Source of the DNA: Arthrobacter silvisoli
Lineage (GTDB): Bacteria; Actinomycetota; Actinomycetes; Actinomycetales; Micrococcaceae
DNA: 64,000 nt
Assembly (NCBI RefSeq): GCF_003369445.1
Contig: NZ_QRCU01000043.1
Span: 1 to 64,000 of the forward strand
Direction: 5' to 3'
The stretch's first letter is position 1; every line of letters starts with the position of its first letter. The notes beneath the pieces were generated by a model that was not told the DNA's origin, made no database searches, and saw only the letters and a program-made list of their open reading frames with translations. Made by a program: the position numbers and the translations under genes. Below are positions 44,047-52,097 of the stretch, in pieces.

Positions 44047-45786
44047 ATGACTGCACATGGCCTTGCAGGAGGGCGCGCAGCCGGAGGGCAGCGGCGCAAG
44101 CGGCTGATCGTCGTCGGAAGCGGCATCGCCGGGCTGTACTCGGCGCTGCTCGCCGCGGAGGGTGGCGCCGAGGTGGTGCTGCTGAGCAAGGGCGCGCTCG
44201 CAGACAGCAACACCTATTTCGCCCAGGGCGGCATTTCCGCTGTCCTGGACGAGCCGGCGCCCGGGGACACGGTTGCGGCGCACATCGCCGACACCCTCAA
44301 GGCCGGCGGCGGGCACTGCGACGCCGACGCCGTGCGGGTGCTGTGCACCGAAGCCCGCCTCGACATCGCTGGACTCCGGCGATTCGGCGTCCGTTTCGAC
44401 CTGGACGATGAGGGCGACCCCGCCCTGGGCCTCGAGGCCGCCCACTCTGCGCCGCGCATCCTGCACGCCGGCGGGGACGCCACCGGCGCCGGCGTAGCCC
44501 GGGCCCTGATCCGCGCAGTGCTGGATGCCCAGGCGGCCGGCCGGATCCGGGTGATCGGCCACGCCCATGTGACCTCCGTGACCCAGGCCTTTGGCCGCGT
44601 GACCGGCGTGGCTTACCTCCACGAGGGCCGGGAACACAGCTGCCAGGCCGACGCCGTGCTGCTGGCCACCGGGGGAGCAGGCAGGATGTTCGCCAAGACC
44701 ACCAACCCGTCGGTTGCCACGGCTGACGGCCTCGCTCTGGCTTGGCGCGCGGGCGCCGCGGTGGCGGACCTCGAATTCTTCCAGTTCCACCCCACCTGCA
44801 TGGTGCTTCCCGGTGGTGCCCGGGAAAGCGCGGGCAGCGACCCCCTGCTCATCTCCGAAGCCGTCCGCGGCGAGGGGGCCATCCTTGTGGACTCCTACGG
44901 CGACCGCTTCATGCCCGCCTACCACCCCGACGCCGAACTGGCCCCGCGCGACGTCGTCTCCCGCAGCATCGCCCTGCATCTCGCCGCCCTCGGCGAGCCC
45001 AACGGACACGTCTTCCTGGACGCCCGCCTGATCGAAGAACGCCGGGGCCCGGGGTTCCTGGCCCGGCGCTTCCCGACCATTACCGCCCGCACCCGCGCGG
45101 CCGGCATCGACTGGACCCGCGAGCTGGTTCCCGTCGCCCCCGCCGCCCACTACTGGATGGGCGGTGTGCTCACGGACCTGGACGGGCGCACCTCAGTGCC
45201 CGGGCTGCTCGCTGCCGGCGAGGCAGCGTGCACCGGAGTGCAGGGCGCCAACCGCCTCGCCAGCAACTCGTTGCTCGAAGGGCTGGTCTTCGGGCGGCGG
45301 GCGGTGGAGGGGTTCCTGGGTGACGGTTCAGCAGATCCCTCGGCGCCTGCGCTCCGGCCTCGCGTCGGCGAACGCCTCGCAATCTCGGCGGCCGACCCGG
45401 ACCGTCACGCAACAACGGCGCTTTCGGGACCCGCCGAACCGTCCCTTGACCCGGTGGCACCTTTCGGCCGGGACGCCCTGCGGAAGCTCATGACCGCGAA
45501 GGCCGGCGTCCTGCGCGACGGCGTGCTGCTCGGGGAGGCCGCAGCCGTGCTGGGTTCCTGGGCTGAAACCGTGGATCCGGAAACCGTCCCCGATTCCCTG
45601 GATTCCCGCGAGCACGAGGATGCGAACCTCCTGCTGGCCGCGCAACTGCTGGTACACACCGCCCGGGAGCGCAAGAACTCCCTGGGTGCCCACCACCGCA
45701 ACGATTCGCAGGACGAAACCCCCGCCGTCGACGATTTTGACAAGCGTTACACCATGAGCCGGAAAGCGAGCCTGATCCTTGACTAG
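44047..45786 (+). CDS. nadB: L-aspartate oxidase
   Basis: A 579-residue flavoprotein that oxidises aspartate to iminoaspartate, the substrate of NadA. It belongs to the succinate dehydrogenase/fumarate reductase family. The FAD fold begins LIVVGSGIAGLYSALLAAEGG, and SNTYFAQGGISAVL, LEFFQFHPTCM and AAGEAACTGVQGANRLASNSLLEGLVFG are conserved. The N-terminus is Gly/Ala/Arg-rich for about 18 residues. nadA ends 25 bases upstream, and the stop overlaps the nadC start. Confidence 0.95.
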   Translation: MTAHGLAGGRAAGGQRRKRLIVVGSGIAGLYSALLAAEGGAEVVLLSKGALADSNTYFAQGGISAVLDEPAPGDTVAAHIADTLKAGGGHCDADAVRVLCTEARLDIAGLRRFGVRFDLDDEGDPALGLEAAHSAPRILHAGGDATGAGVARALIRAVLDAQAAGRIRVIGHAHVTSVTQAFGRVTGVAYLHEGREHSCQADAVLLATGGAGRMFAKTTNPSVATADGLALAWRAGAAVADLEFFQFHPTCMVLPGGARESAGSDPLLISEAVRGEGAILVDSYGDRFMPAYHPDAELAPRDVVSRSIALHLAALGEPNGHVFLDARLIEERRGPGFLARRFPTITARTRAAGIDWTRELVPVAPAAHYWMGGVLTDLDGRTSVPGLLAAGEAACTGVQGANRLASNSLLEGLVFGRRAVEGFLGDGSADPSAPALRPRVGERLAISAADPDRHATTALSGPAEPSLDPVAPFGRDALRKLMTAKAGVLRDGVLLGEAAAVLGSWAETVDPETVPDSLDSREHEDANLLLAAQLLVHTARERKNSLGAHHRNDSQDETPAVDDFDKRYTMSRKASLILD

Positions 45787-46663
45787 CCTGTCCCTCCCCG
45801 CAGCCGCCGTGCGCGACATCCTCGAGCGCGCCTTCGCTGAGGACGCGCCCAACGGGGACATCACCTCGCAGCTGCTCATCCCGGCCGAGGCGCGCGCCAC
45901 CGCCGTGCTGAACGCCCGCGTGCCCGGCATCCTCAGCGGCGGCACCGTCTTCCGCGACGCCATGCTGCTCATCGACCCCGAGACTGAGGTTGAGCTCCTG
46001 CTGGAAGACGGCACAGCGTTCGACGCCGGGACGCACCTCGCCCGGGTCAGCGGCCGCGCCCGCTCGGTGCTGCTTGCCGAACGCGTGGGCCTGAACCTGG
46101 TCCAGCGGATGAGCGCGATTGCCACAAAGACCGCGGAGTTCGTTCGGCTCGTTGAAGGCACCACGGCCCGGATCACCGACACCCGGAAGACCACCCCGGG
46201 GCTCCGCGTCCTTGAACGCTACGCGGTGCGCTGCGGCGGGGGAGCGAACCACCGCTACAGCCTGTCCGACGCCGTGCTGGCCAAGGACAACCATTTGGCT
46301 GTGATGACCGGAGGCGACGCAGGCAAGCTCACGGCACTGCTCGCCGCGGCGAAGGCGCAGCTGGGCCACACCACGCACTTCGAGGTGGAAGTGGACAGCG
46401 CCGAGCAGATCGAAGCTGTGCTGGCCGCGGGCGTGGACACCATCATGCTGGATAACTTCAGCATCGACGAACTTCGTGCCGGGGTGCAGCAGGTGGCCGG
46501 ACGCGCCGTCGTGGAGGCCAGCGGCAACGTGAACCTGTCCACCGTGGCGGACATTGCCGCCGCCGGCGTGGACGTCATTTCCATCGGCGGGCTGACCCAC
46601 AGCGTGGCCGCCCTGGACCTGGGCCTGGATGTCACCTTGGACGTTCCGGCGGACATTTCCTAG
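45779..46663 (+). CDS. nadC: Quinolinate phosphoribosyltransferase
   Basis: A 294-residue enzyme that makes nicotinate mononucleotide from quinolinate and PRPP with loss of CO2. FAEDAPNGDITSQLL, RVSGRARSVLLAERVGLNLVQRMSAIAT, RITDTRKTTPGLRVLERYAVRCGGGANHRYSLSDAVLAKDNHL and VEASGNVNLSTVADIAAAGVDVISIG are typical. The start is a TTG at 45779, 8 bases inside nadB, so translation is coupled. It completes the nadABC set. Confidence 0.96.
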   Translation: MTSLSLPAAAVRDILERAFAEDAPNGDITSQLLIPAEARATAVLNARVPGILSGGTVFRDAMLLIDPETEVELLLEDGTAFDAGTHLARVSGRARSVLLAERVGLNLVQRMSAIATKTAEFVRLVEGTTARITDTRKTTPGLRVLERYAVRCGGGANHRYSLSDAVLAKDNHLAVMTGGDAGKLTALLAAAKAQLGHTTHFEVEVDSAEQIEAVLAAGVDTIMLDNFSIDELRAGVQQVAGRAVVEASGNVNLSTVADIAAAGVDVISIGGLTHSVAALDLGLDVTLDVPADIS

Positions 46664-46670
46664 GACAACG

Positions 46671-47828
46671 ATGATCTTCCTGGACGCAGCTGCCACCACC
46701 CCCGTGCGCCGGGAGGTGCTGGAAGCCATGTGGCCGTACCTAAGCGGTGAGTTCGGCAACCCTTCCAGCCACCACAGCCTGGGTGAGGCCGCGGCGGACG
46801 CGCTCGCGGAGGCGCGGGCCGCCGTCGCGAAGGTGCTGGGTTGCCGCGCCGGGGAAGTCACCTTCACCTCGGGCGGTACCGAGGCGGACAATCTGGCGCT
46901 GAAGGGAATCGCGCTGGCGCGCCGGGCCGCCGATCCGTCCTTGGACCGGGTGGCGATCAGCGCCATCGAGCATCCCGCAGTCGAGGAATCCGCGGACTAT
47001 CTGCGGCGCGTGCACGGCTTCACGGTCGACGTCGTCCCGGTGGACAGGCACGGCCTGGTCACCCCGGAGGCCTTCGCCGCAGCCCTGCGTCCGGAGACGG
47101 CGCTCGCCAGTATCATGTACGCCAACAACGAGGTGGGCACGGTGCAGCCGGTACGGGAACTCGCCGGGCTCGCCGCCGGACGGGGCATTCCGTTCCACAG
47201 CGACGCAGTGCAGGCCGCCGGCTGGCTGCCCCTCAGGGTGAAAGACCTCGGCGTGGACGCGCTCAGCCTTTCCGGGCACAAGCTCGGGGCGCCCAAGGGT
47301 TCGGGCGTGCTCTTCGCGAAGGGCCGCCTGCGGATGGAGCCGCTGGTCCACGGCGGCGGCCAGGAGCGAGGACGCCGTTCCGGCACGGAAAACGTGGCCG
47401 GTGCCGTGGCGTTCGCAACAGCACTGACGCTCGCGGCGGATGAGCAGCAGCTCGTTGCCGCGCGGGTGGCAGCTTTGCGCGATGCGTTCATCCGGGCCGT
47501 CCTGCAGGCCGTGCCCGGGGCTGTGCTGACCGGCCATCCCGAACGGCGGCTGCCCTCGGTGGCGTCCTTCTGCTTCCCCGGGACGAGCGGTGAGTCCGTA
47601 CTGCTGGAGCTCGAACGCCGCGGCGTGGTTTGTTCCAGCGGTTCGGCCTGCGCCGCCGGGTCGGATGCGCCGTCACCGGTGCTGCTGGCCCTCGGCCTGG
47701 AAGCGGAAGTCGCCCAGACGGCCGTCCGCTTCAGCTTCACCTCCGCGGTGACCGAAGCGGAACTCGGGCAGGCCGCCGCGGCGGTGGGCGACGCCGTCGG
47801 GAGCGTCATGGGGATCGGCCGCCGCTGA
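46671..47828 (+). CDS. Cysteine desulfurase (NifS/IscS family)
   Basis: A 385-residue PLP enzyme. The start IFLDAAATTPVRREVLEAM, the His in VAISAIEHPAVEES, the PLP lysine in LSLSGHKLGAPKGSG and the mobile-loop Cys in RGVVCSSGSACAAGS are clear. It lies eight bases after nadC. A NifS-like desulfurase sits with nad genes in Bacillus subtilis too, where it supports the NadA iron-sulfur cluster, so that is the likely role. Use in general tRNA thiolation cannot be excluded, and no iscU/sufU-like partner is present here. Confidence 0.9.
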   Translation: MIFLDAAATTPVRREVLEAMWPYLSGEFGNPSSHHSLGEAAADALAEARAAVAKVLGCRAGEVTFTSGGTEADNLALKGIALARRAADPSLDRVAISAIEHPAVEESADYLRRVHGFTVDVVPVDRHGLVTPEAFAAALRPETALASIMYANNEVGTVQPVRELAGLAAGRGIPFHSDAVQAAGWLPLRVKDLGVDALSLSGHKLGAPKGSGVLFAKGRLRMEPLVHGGGQERGRRSGTENVAGAVAFATALTLAADEQQLVAARVAALRDAFIRAVLQAVPGAVLTGHPERRLPSVASFCFPGTSGESVLLELERRGVVCSSGSACAAGSDAPSPVLLALGLEAEVAQTAVRFSFTSAVTEAELGQAAAAVGDAVGSVMGIGRR

Positions 47829-47833
47829 CGGGG

Positions 47834-48322
47834 TCAGACGTGGCGGGCCCGGCGGAAGATCCAGTGCCGCAGCATGGTAAAACGCACAGCCGTGGCGAGG
47901 AAACCGGACAGGGTGGTGGTCCACAACTCCTCGGTGACGGTCGTGTCCGGCCTGACAGCATGCAGCACGCCCAGGCTTCCGCCGGTGATGAGGAGCGCGA
48001 CGGCGATGACGATCAGCCCGTTGAGGTGGTCCTGGAGGCGCTTGCGGCTGCTGGTGATCTTGAAGGTCAGGCGCCGGTTCAGCGCTGTGTTCATGACCGA
48101 GGTGATGATCAGGGCGGCTGCGTTCGCGAGCTGCGGTCCGAGGACCGGACGGAGCAGGGCGTACAGGGCCAGCGAGGTGGCGGTGCAGACGATCCCGACG
48201 CCGGTGAAACGCAGCAACTGCCGCAGTACCGGATAGCGGAGCAGGCCTTTGTGGCGGTGACTTGGGCGGGTTTCCGGCGGCGACTGCCGCAGCTGTTCGC
48301 GGGGCAGTGCGGCAGGGTCCAT
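47834..48322 (-). CDS. GtrA family membrane protein
   Basis: A 162-residue protein with four hydrophobic segments (about residues 38-58, 64-86, 103-122 and 135-152). LRQLLRFTGVGIVCTATSLALYALL and ANAAALIITSVMNTALNRRLTFK match the GtrA family, which helps move polyprenyl-linked sugars or glycosylate cell-surface polymers. It is convergent with the desulfurase, five bases apart. Confidence 0.85.
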   Translation of the reverse strand: MDPAALPREQLRQSPPETRPSHRHKGLLRYPVLRQLLRFTGVGIVCTATSLALYALLRPVLGPQLANAAALIITSVMNTALNRRLTFKITSSRKRLQDHLNGLIVIAVALLITGGSLGVLHAVRPDTTVTEELWTTTLSGFLATAVRFTMLRHWIFRRARHV

Positions 48323-48383
48323 TCCTCAAGCCTTGCACACGGGTCCGCCGGGGCACGAAACGAGGCACAGAACCCGGGCGCAT

Positions 48384-48995
48384 TTACCCCAGGGCAGCCG
48401 AGCCGAAGGCCACGCTGAATCTGTCGCACCACAGGACAACCGTGTTGAACCGGGAGATGTCCGTTCCAGATGGGATGGGGTAGTTCTGGTTGCCGTGGGT
48501 GGCCTTCACCGGGCCCAGGTCCAGCCAGGTGCCCGACCGGTATTTGAACCAGTCACCGCCCGCTCCCTGGTTGCTGAGCCAGACCTTGACGTCCGGGCCG
48601 TCGCTGCTGGCGAGTTTCTCCAACCGGAGCACGAGGCGGCCGTCCGGGAGCTTCACCAGGCTCGCGGTTCCGGAGGTGGGGTGTTCCTGGGAGACGAAGG
48701 TGCCCTTTGCGATGACCCTTGGCGGGACCGGAACAGGGGTGGGGGCGGTCGACTCCGGGTCCCGTGCCGTGGGCTCCTGGACAATGAGCGTGCCGGCTGG
48801 CGTAGCTCCCGCACCGGGGAGGGCTTCATCGATCGTGCTGCTGGTGAACAGGCGCCAAGGCTGGAAGAGTGCGGCTCCGGCTACGAAAGCGATGAGCAGC
48901 ACGATGGCTGCACAGACGGCAATCACGCGGTGGCGGCGCAGGAACGCCACGAGCGGGCGCTTCGGTGCAGGACTTCCGCCGGGCGATGTTGTCAT
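48384..48995 (-). CDS. DM13 domain membrane-anchored protein
   Basis: A 203-residue protein: a short basic N-terminus, one membrane helix (about residues 24-45), a Pro/Thr-rich linker, and a DM13 domain (about 90-203) ending SRFNTVVLWCDRFSVAFGSAALG. That ending with its Cys is the family signature. DM13 domains are proposed to take part in extracellular redox chemistry. TAGCCT (49002-49007, minus strand) ends 6 nt before its ATG, suggesting a leaderless start. Confidence 0.85.
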   Translation of the reverse strand: MTTSPGGSPAPKRPLVAFLRRHRVIAVCAAIVLLIAFVAGAALFQPWRLFTSSTIDEALPGAGATPAGTLIVQEPTARDPESTAPTPVPVPPRVIAKGTFVSQEHPTSGTASLVKLPDGRLVLRLEKLASSDGPDVKVWLSNQGAGGDWFKYRSGTWLDLGPVKATHGNQNYPIPSGTDISRFNTVVLWCDRFSVAFGSAALG

Positions 48996-49087
48996 GGTTC
49001 AAGGCTAGGCGCCGGAGCCCAGTCCTGACCGGGCGGAATCCTTACCGTTCCGTTAAGGCTGCCAGGTGTCCACGGCCCGCGGGAGCC

Positions 49088-49774
49088 TCAGAGCTCCCCG
49101 GCCAGTGCCGGGAGATAGAGTTCGCCCACCGGCACCTCTGCGGCCAGCCGGTTGTCCGGGCCGGCCAACGGGCACGCCCAGGCCTCATTGTAGGCGCAGG
49201 AGGGGTTGTAGGCAAAGTTGAAATCCAGGATGAACTCCTCGTCCGGACGGGAGCCCTGCGTACCGTGGAACGCGCCCTTGATAGTGTCCAGCAGGTAGCG
49301 TCCGGCGCCGTAGCTTCCGCCGTCCCTTCCCGCGGTGGCGTCCCGGAACGGTACGAAGATCCCGCCGCCGTAGCTGCGCAGCCGCCATGCCGCCAGGGAG
49401 CCAAGGCCAGGCAGCACGAAGGTGCCCAGCCGGCGGAACGGCACATCGCCGTCGGTCCCCGTCCGGACGGTCATCTCCTGCCCGGCGCCGGCAGGGGAGA
49501 GCCGCGCGTGGAAGCGGAAGGCGGGATCGTACCCGGCCGTGTCCAGGCCAGTGAACCCTTCTTTGGCCGCAGGCGTCAGCGCCGATGCCGGGTGGGTGCC
49601 GAACATGTGGTCGCGGGTCCGGCGCCAGTGCACATGGGCCTGGAAGGGGTCCTCCCGCGCGAGCCGGCGGACCTCGTCGTAGAGGGCGAAGGTCCGCAGC
49701 CGCCAGTCCGCGATGTCCAGCGCAGACATCTCCGCCACGTCCCCGGTGCCGCCGTCACGCAACTCCTCGTCCAT
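49088..49774 (-). CDS. DUF1684 family protein
   Basis: A 228-residue soluble protein. DWRLRTFALYDEVRRLAREDPFQAHVHWRRTRDHMFGTHPASAL near the start, SYGGGIFVPFRDATAGRDGGSYGAGRYLLDTIKG and the end FILDFNFAYNPSCAYNEAWACPLA are typical of DUF1684, a family of unknown function that is widespread in Actinobacteria. I chose ATG 49774 because TAGTAT ends 7 nt before it; ATG 49783 is possible too. It is divergent from the lipoprotein gene with a gap of only 24 bases. Confidence 0.82.
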   Translation of the reverse strand: MDEELRDGGTGDVAEMSALDIADWRLRTFALYDEVRRLAREDPFQAHVHWRRTRDHMFGTHPASALTPAAKEGFTGLDTAGYDPAFRFHARLSPAGAGQEMTVRTGTDGDVPFRRLGTFVLPGLGSLAAWRLRSYGGGIFVPFRDATAGRDGGSYGAGRYLLDTIKGAFHGTQGSRPDEEFILDFNFAYNPSCAYNEAWACPLAGPDNRLAAEVPVGELYLPALAGEL

Positions 49775-49780
49775 GCCACC

Positions 49781-49787
49781 CATACTA
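49781..49787. promoter_or_regulatory. Shared -10 box for two divergent genes
   Basis: CATACTA reads as CATACT on the plus strand, 12 nt before the lipoprotein ATG, and as TAGTAT on the minus strand, 7 nt before the DUF1684 ATG. Both promoters would use the same bases, so simultaneous use seems impossible. Confidence 0.4.
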
Positions 49788-49798
49788 GGCTTGCGGCT

Positions 49799-50599
49799 AT
49801 GAACGGGAACCGCGTAGCGAACGGAAGTCTTGTCCTGGCAGCCATCCTGCTCACTTCGGGGCTGGCGGCATGCAGCGAGGAAGGCAAGGGAGGGCCGGTC
49901 TGGACGGCGGGTTCGGGAAACACCGGCAGCACGGCGGCCGCCTCCGGCGCAGCGCCCGGGGGAACGCCGTCGGGCAGCGCGACGGCGTCGGGAACCGCCA
50001 CGCCCGGTGCGGCGCCCACCGCCGCCCGGTGGAAGAAATACAGCGACGCCGGACAGAAAGTCAGCTTCGAACTGCCGGACGAGTGGATCGCACAGGCTGT
50101 CACCCCCGACGCCGGGTCCCTGCCCGGAGCAATGAAGGTCCAGGTCAAGGACGCCGAAGGGGAGTACATCGCCACCCTGCATACCGGCCTCGCCTCCACA
50201 AAGGCTCCCGCCTGCAGCCCGAAGGCTAAACGGAACTATGTTGTGCTCAGCAGTGTGCCGCTGGACCTTCCGCACGCGGATACGGATGCGACCATTTCGC
50301 CGCGCGTGGTGTTCCGGGTGATCCAGGGCTACAAATTCTTCGGCTCCTTCGGCATCACCAACCTGGTGGCGGGCACGGACGGCAAGGCATGCCAGTTGCG
50401 GAACCTGGTGCAGGGTCCTGCGGGCAAGGGCGACATCTACTTCGGCGACCTCCCGGTAGTCCGTGCGTTCGCCCCCGACGAAAAGGTGGCCCCGGCCAAG
50501 TCCTTCGACACGCTGGGCCAGGCCGCCCAGTACGTGGAACAGAGTGCCGACTTCGCAAACGTCCAGCGGATGCTACTGTCTCTGAAGGTCAATCCGTAG
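49799..50599 (+). CDS. Secreted lipoprotein, unknown function
   Basis: A 266-residue protein with a lipoprotein signal: basic start, hydrophobic core (SLVLAAILLTSG) and the lipobox LAAC, so Cys25 would be lipidated. An 80-residue Gly/Ser/Thr/Ala-rich linker leads to a folded domain of about 175 residues with KKYSDAGQKVSFELPDEW and a later Cys pair. I do not recognise the family; it resembles secreted proteins that start with a PsbP-like module. It is divergent from DUF1684. Confidence 0.78.
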   Translation: MNGNRVANGSLVLAAILLTSGLAACSEEGKGGPVWTAGSGNTGSTAAASGAAPGGTPSGSATASGTATPGAAPTAARWKKYSDAGQKVSFELPDEWIAQAVTPDAGSLPGAMKVQVKDAEGEYIATLHTGLASTKAPACSPKAKRNYVVLSSVPLDLPHADTDATISPRVVFRVIQGYKFFGSFGITNLVAGTDGKACQLRNLVQGPAGKGDIYFGDLPVVRAFAPDEKVAPAKSFDTLGQAAQYVEQSADFANVQRMLLSLKVNP

Positions 50600-50671
50600 A
50601 ACGCGGACACGGCCTTCCACAAACATCGGCGACACTGGGGGCTGTTCCGCCGCGAGACAATCCGGAGACCC

Positions 50672-51478
50672 ATGGAACGCAGCGTTGCCGCCCGGCTCGT
50701 TTTCAAGACTGTCGCGAACACCAAGGTTGCGATGGCTGTCGCCGTCGCCCGGAATCCTGGCTTCGCTTCAATGACGGAAACGCTGAGCGTCACGTCGGGC
50801 GGAGAACCCGTGGCGTACACCGAGCTTGAGGACCACCACGGGGGCCGCTTCCATTACATGGAGTTCGCCGAACCCAGCGAGGTGGAGGTCGAGTACCAGG
50901 CCACGGTGACCGGCCGTGGCGTGCCGGACGAATCCTCGAAGATGGAACTCATCCGTTACGTGCGGCCCAGCCGCTACGCCGAATCGGACCGGCTCCTGCC
51001 CACTTCGTACGCGGAGTTCGGCGGGCTGCACGGCCGCGAGCTGCTGCAGGCTGTCCGGGACTGGGTCAACCGCGAGCTGCGCTATGTCAGCGGGTCCTCC
51101 CGGGGTACCGACGGCGCGGTCGAGACGCTGCTGCACCGCCGCGGGGTGTGCCGCGACTTCGCGCACCTGGCGATTGCGCTGCTGCGGTCGAAGGACATTC
51201 CTGCCCGGCTGGCCGCCGTGTATGCCCCGGGCCTGAGCCCGATGGATTTCCACGCCGTGGCCGAGGCCCACATCGACGGCAGCTGGTACGTCATCGATCC
51301 CACCGGGCTGGCCCCGCGTGAGGCGATGCTGCGGATCACGGCCGGGCGCGACTCCTCGGATACCGCGTTCCTGTCCACTGTCGGCGGCAGCCTGTCCCTG
51401 AAGACCCTCAAGGTCTCGGCCGGGGTCGCCGGCGAACTTCCCGCCGAAGACCCGGCCGCCGCCGTCGTGCTCGGCTAG
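50672..51478 (+). CDS. Transglutaminase-like cysteine protease family protein
   Basis: A 268-residue protein. The transglutaminase core has the catalytic Cys in HRRGVCRDFAHLAIALLRSKDIPAR, the His in SPMDFHAVAEAHI and the Asp in SWYVIDPTGLAPRE. An N-terminal beta-rich domain of about 90 residues precedes it. Such proteins act as peptidases or cross-linkers. No signal peptide is visible, so it is probably cytoplasmic. The stop codon lies in an 18-bp tandem duplication. Confidence 0.85.
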   Translation: MERSVAARLVFKTVANTKVAMAVAVARNPGFASMTETLSVTSGGEPVAYTELEDHHGGRFHYMEFAEPSEVEVEYQATVTGRGVPDESSKMELIRYVRPSRYAESDRLLPTSYAEFGGLHGRELLQAVRDWVNRELRYVSGSSRGTDGAVETLLHRRGVCRDFAHLAIALLRSKDIPARLAAVYAPGLSPMDFHAVAEAHIDGSWYVIDPTGLAPREAMLRITAGRDSSDTAFLSTVGGSLSLKTLKVSAGVAGELPAEDPAAAVVLG

Positions 51479-51500
51479 CGCGTCGTCCTCGGCTAGCGCG
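51465..51500. repeat. 18-bp tandem duplication across the transglutaminase stop codon
   Basis: TCGTGCTCGGCTAGCGCG and TCGTCCTCGGCTAGCGCG are adjacent with one mismatch. The first copy contains the stop codon TAG. A third partial copy (AGCTAGCGCGG) follows near 51514-51524. Confidence 0.8.
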
Positions 51501-51545
51501 GGGTCCCGGGTACAGCTAGCGCGGGGGTCCTCCCAGTCAGGCGCC

Positions 51546-51569
51546 CGACGGCGGCAGCTTTCGCCGTCG
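51546..51569. terminator. Hairpin between convergent transglutaminase and marR genes
   Basis: Perfect 8-bp arms CGACGGCG and CGCCGTCG around GCAGCTTT lie between two convergent genes. A T-run is lacking. Confidence 0.5.
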
Positions 51570-51590
51570 TGTCGGTCGGCCAGGCGCCCG

Positions 51591-52097
51591 TCAGTCCGGC
51601 AGCTTCGCGCGCAGCTTCTCGGTCAGCCGCATCAGTTCCTGCTGTTCCGCCGCGGTGAGCGCCGGAAGCAGCAGTTCCGCGATGTCACGCACGTGCTCCC
51701 GCCCGATGTCCTTCTGCAGCTCCAGGCCGGCCTCGGTGAGGCCCAGCAGGATGCCGCGGCCGTCCTCGGGAGCGGTGCTGCGCTCCACCAGCCCGCGCTT
51801 TTCGAGGCGGTCCACCAGCCGGCTCAGGCTCGACTGGCTGAGCAGCACATGGTCGTTGATCTCATTCAGGCGCAGCTTCCCGGTGGGGCAGCGGGCAAGG
51901 GTGAAGAGGACGTCGTACTCATTGACGGGCAGCTTCTTGAACGCTGGCCCGGCCTGCAGTCGGCGCATCACCGCCACCTGGGAGCGGAACAACGACTCCC
52001 AGGTCTCGGCGGCCAGGCGCACGTCCTTGCCGGAAACGGAGCCTCCGGGCCGGCCCGCTCCGGCCGGGGCTTTCCCGGCCGGAGCGGGGCTGCTCAT
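51591..52097 (-). CDS. MarR family transcriptional regulator
   Basis: A 168-residue winged-helix regulator. The recognition region is LNEINDHVLLSQSSLSRLVDRLEKRGLVERSTAPEDGRGILLGLTEAG. The first 25 residues are Ala/Pro/Gly-rich. Its start overlaps the stop of the upstream luciferase-like oxidoreductase by four bases, so the two form an operon. A palindrome in the operon promoter (53283-53300) is its likely autoregulatory site. Confidence 0.92.
   Translation of the reverse strand: MSSPAPAGKAPAGAGRPGGSVSGKDVRLAAETWESLFRSQVAVMRRLQAGPAFKKLPVNEYDVLFTLARCPTGKLRLNEINDHVLLSQSSLSRLVDRLEKRGLVERSTAPEDGRGILLGLTEAGLELQKDIGREHVRDIAELLLPALTAAEQQELMRLTEKLRAKLPD

Noticed and set aside
48965..49798. A 278-codon upstream extension of the lipoprotein gene
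   Set aside because: It overlaps DUF1684 on the other strand completely and would bury the lipoprotein signal peptide.
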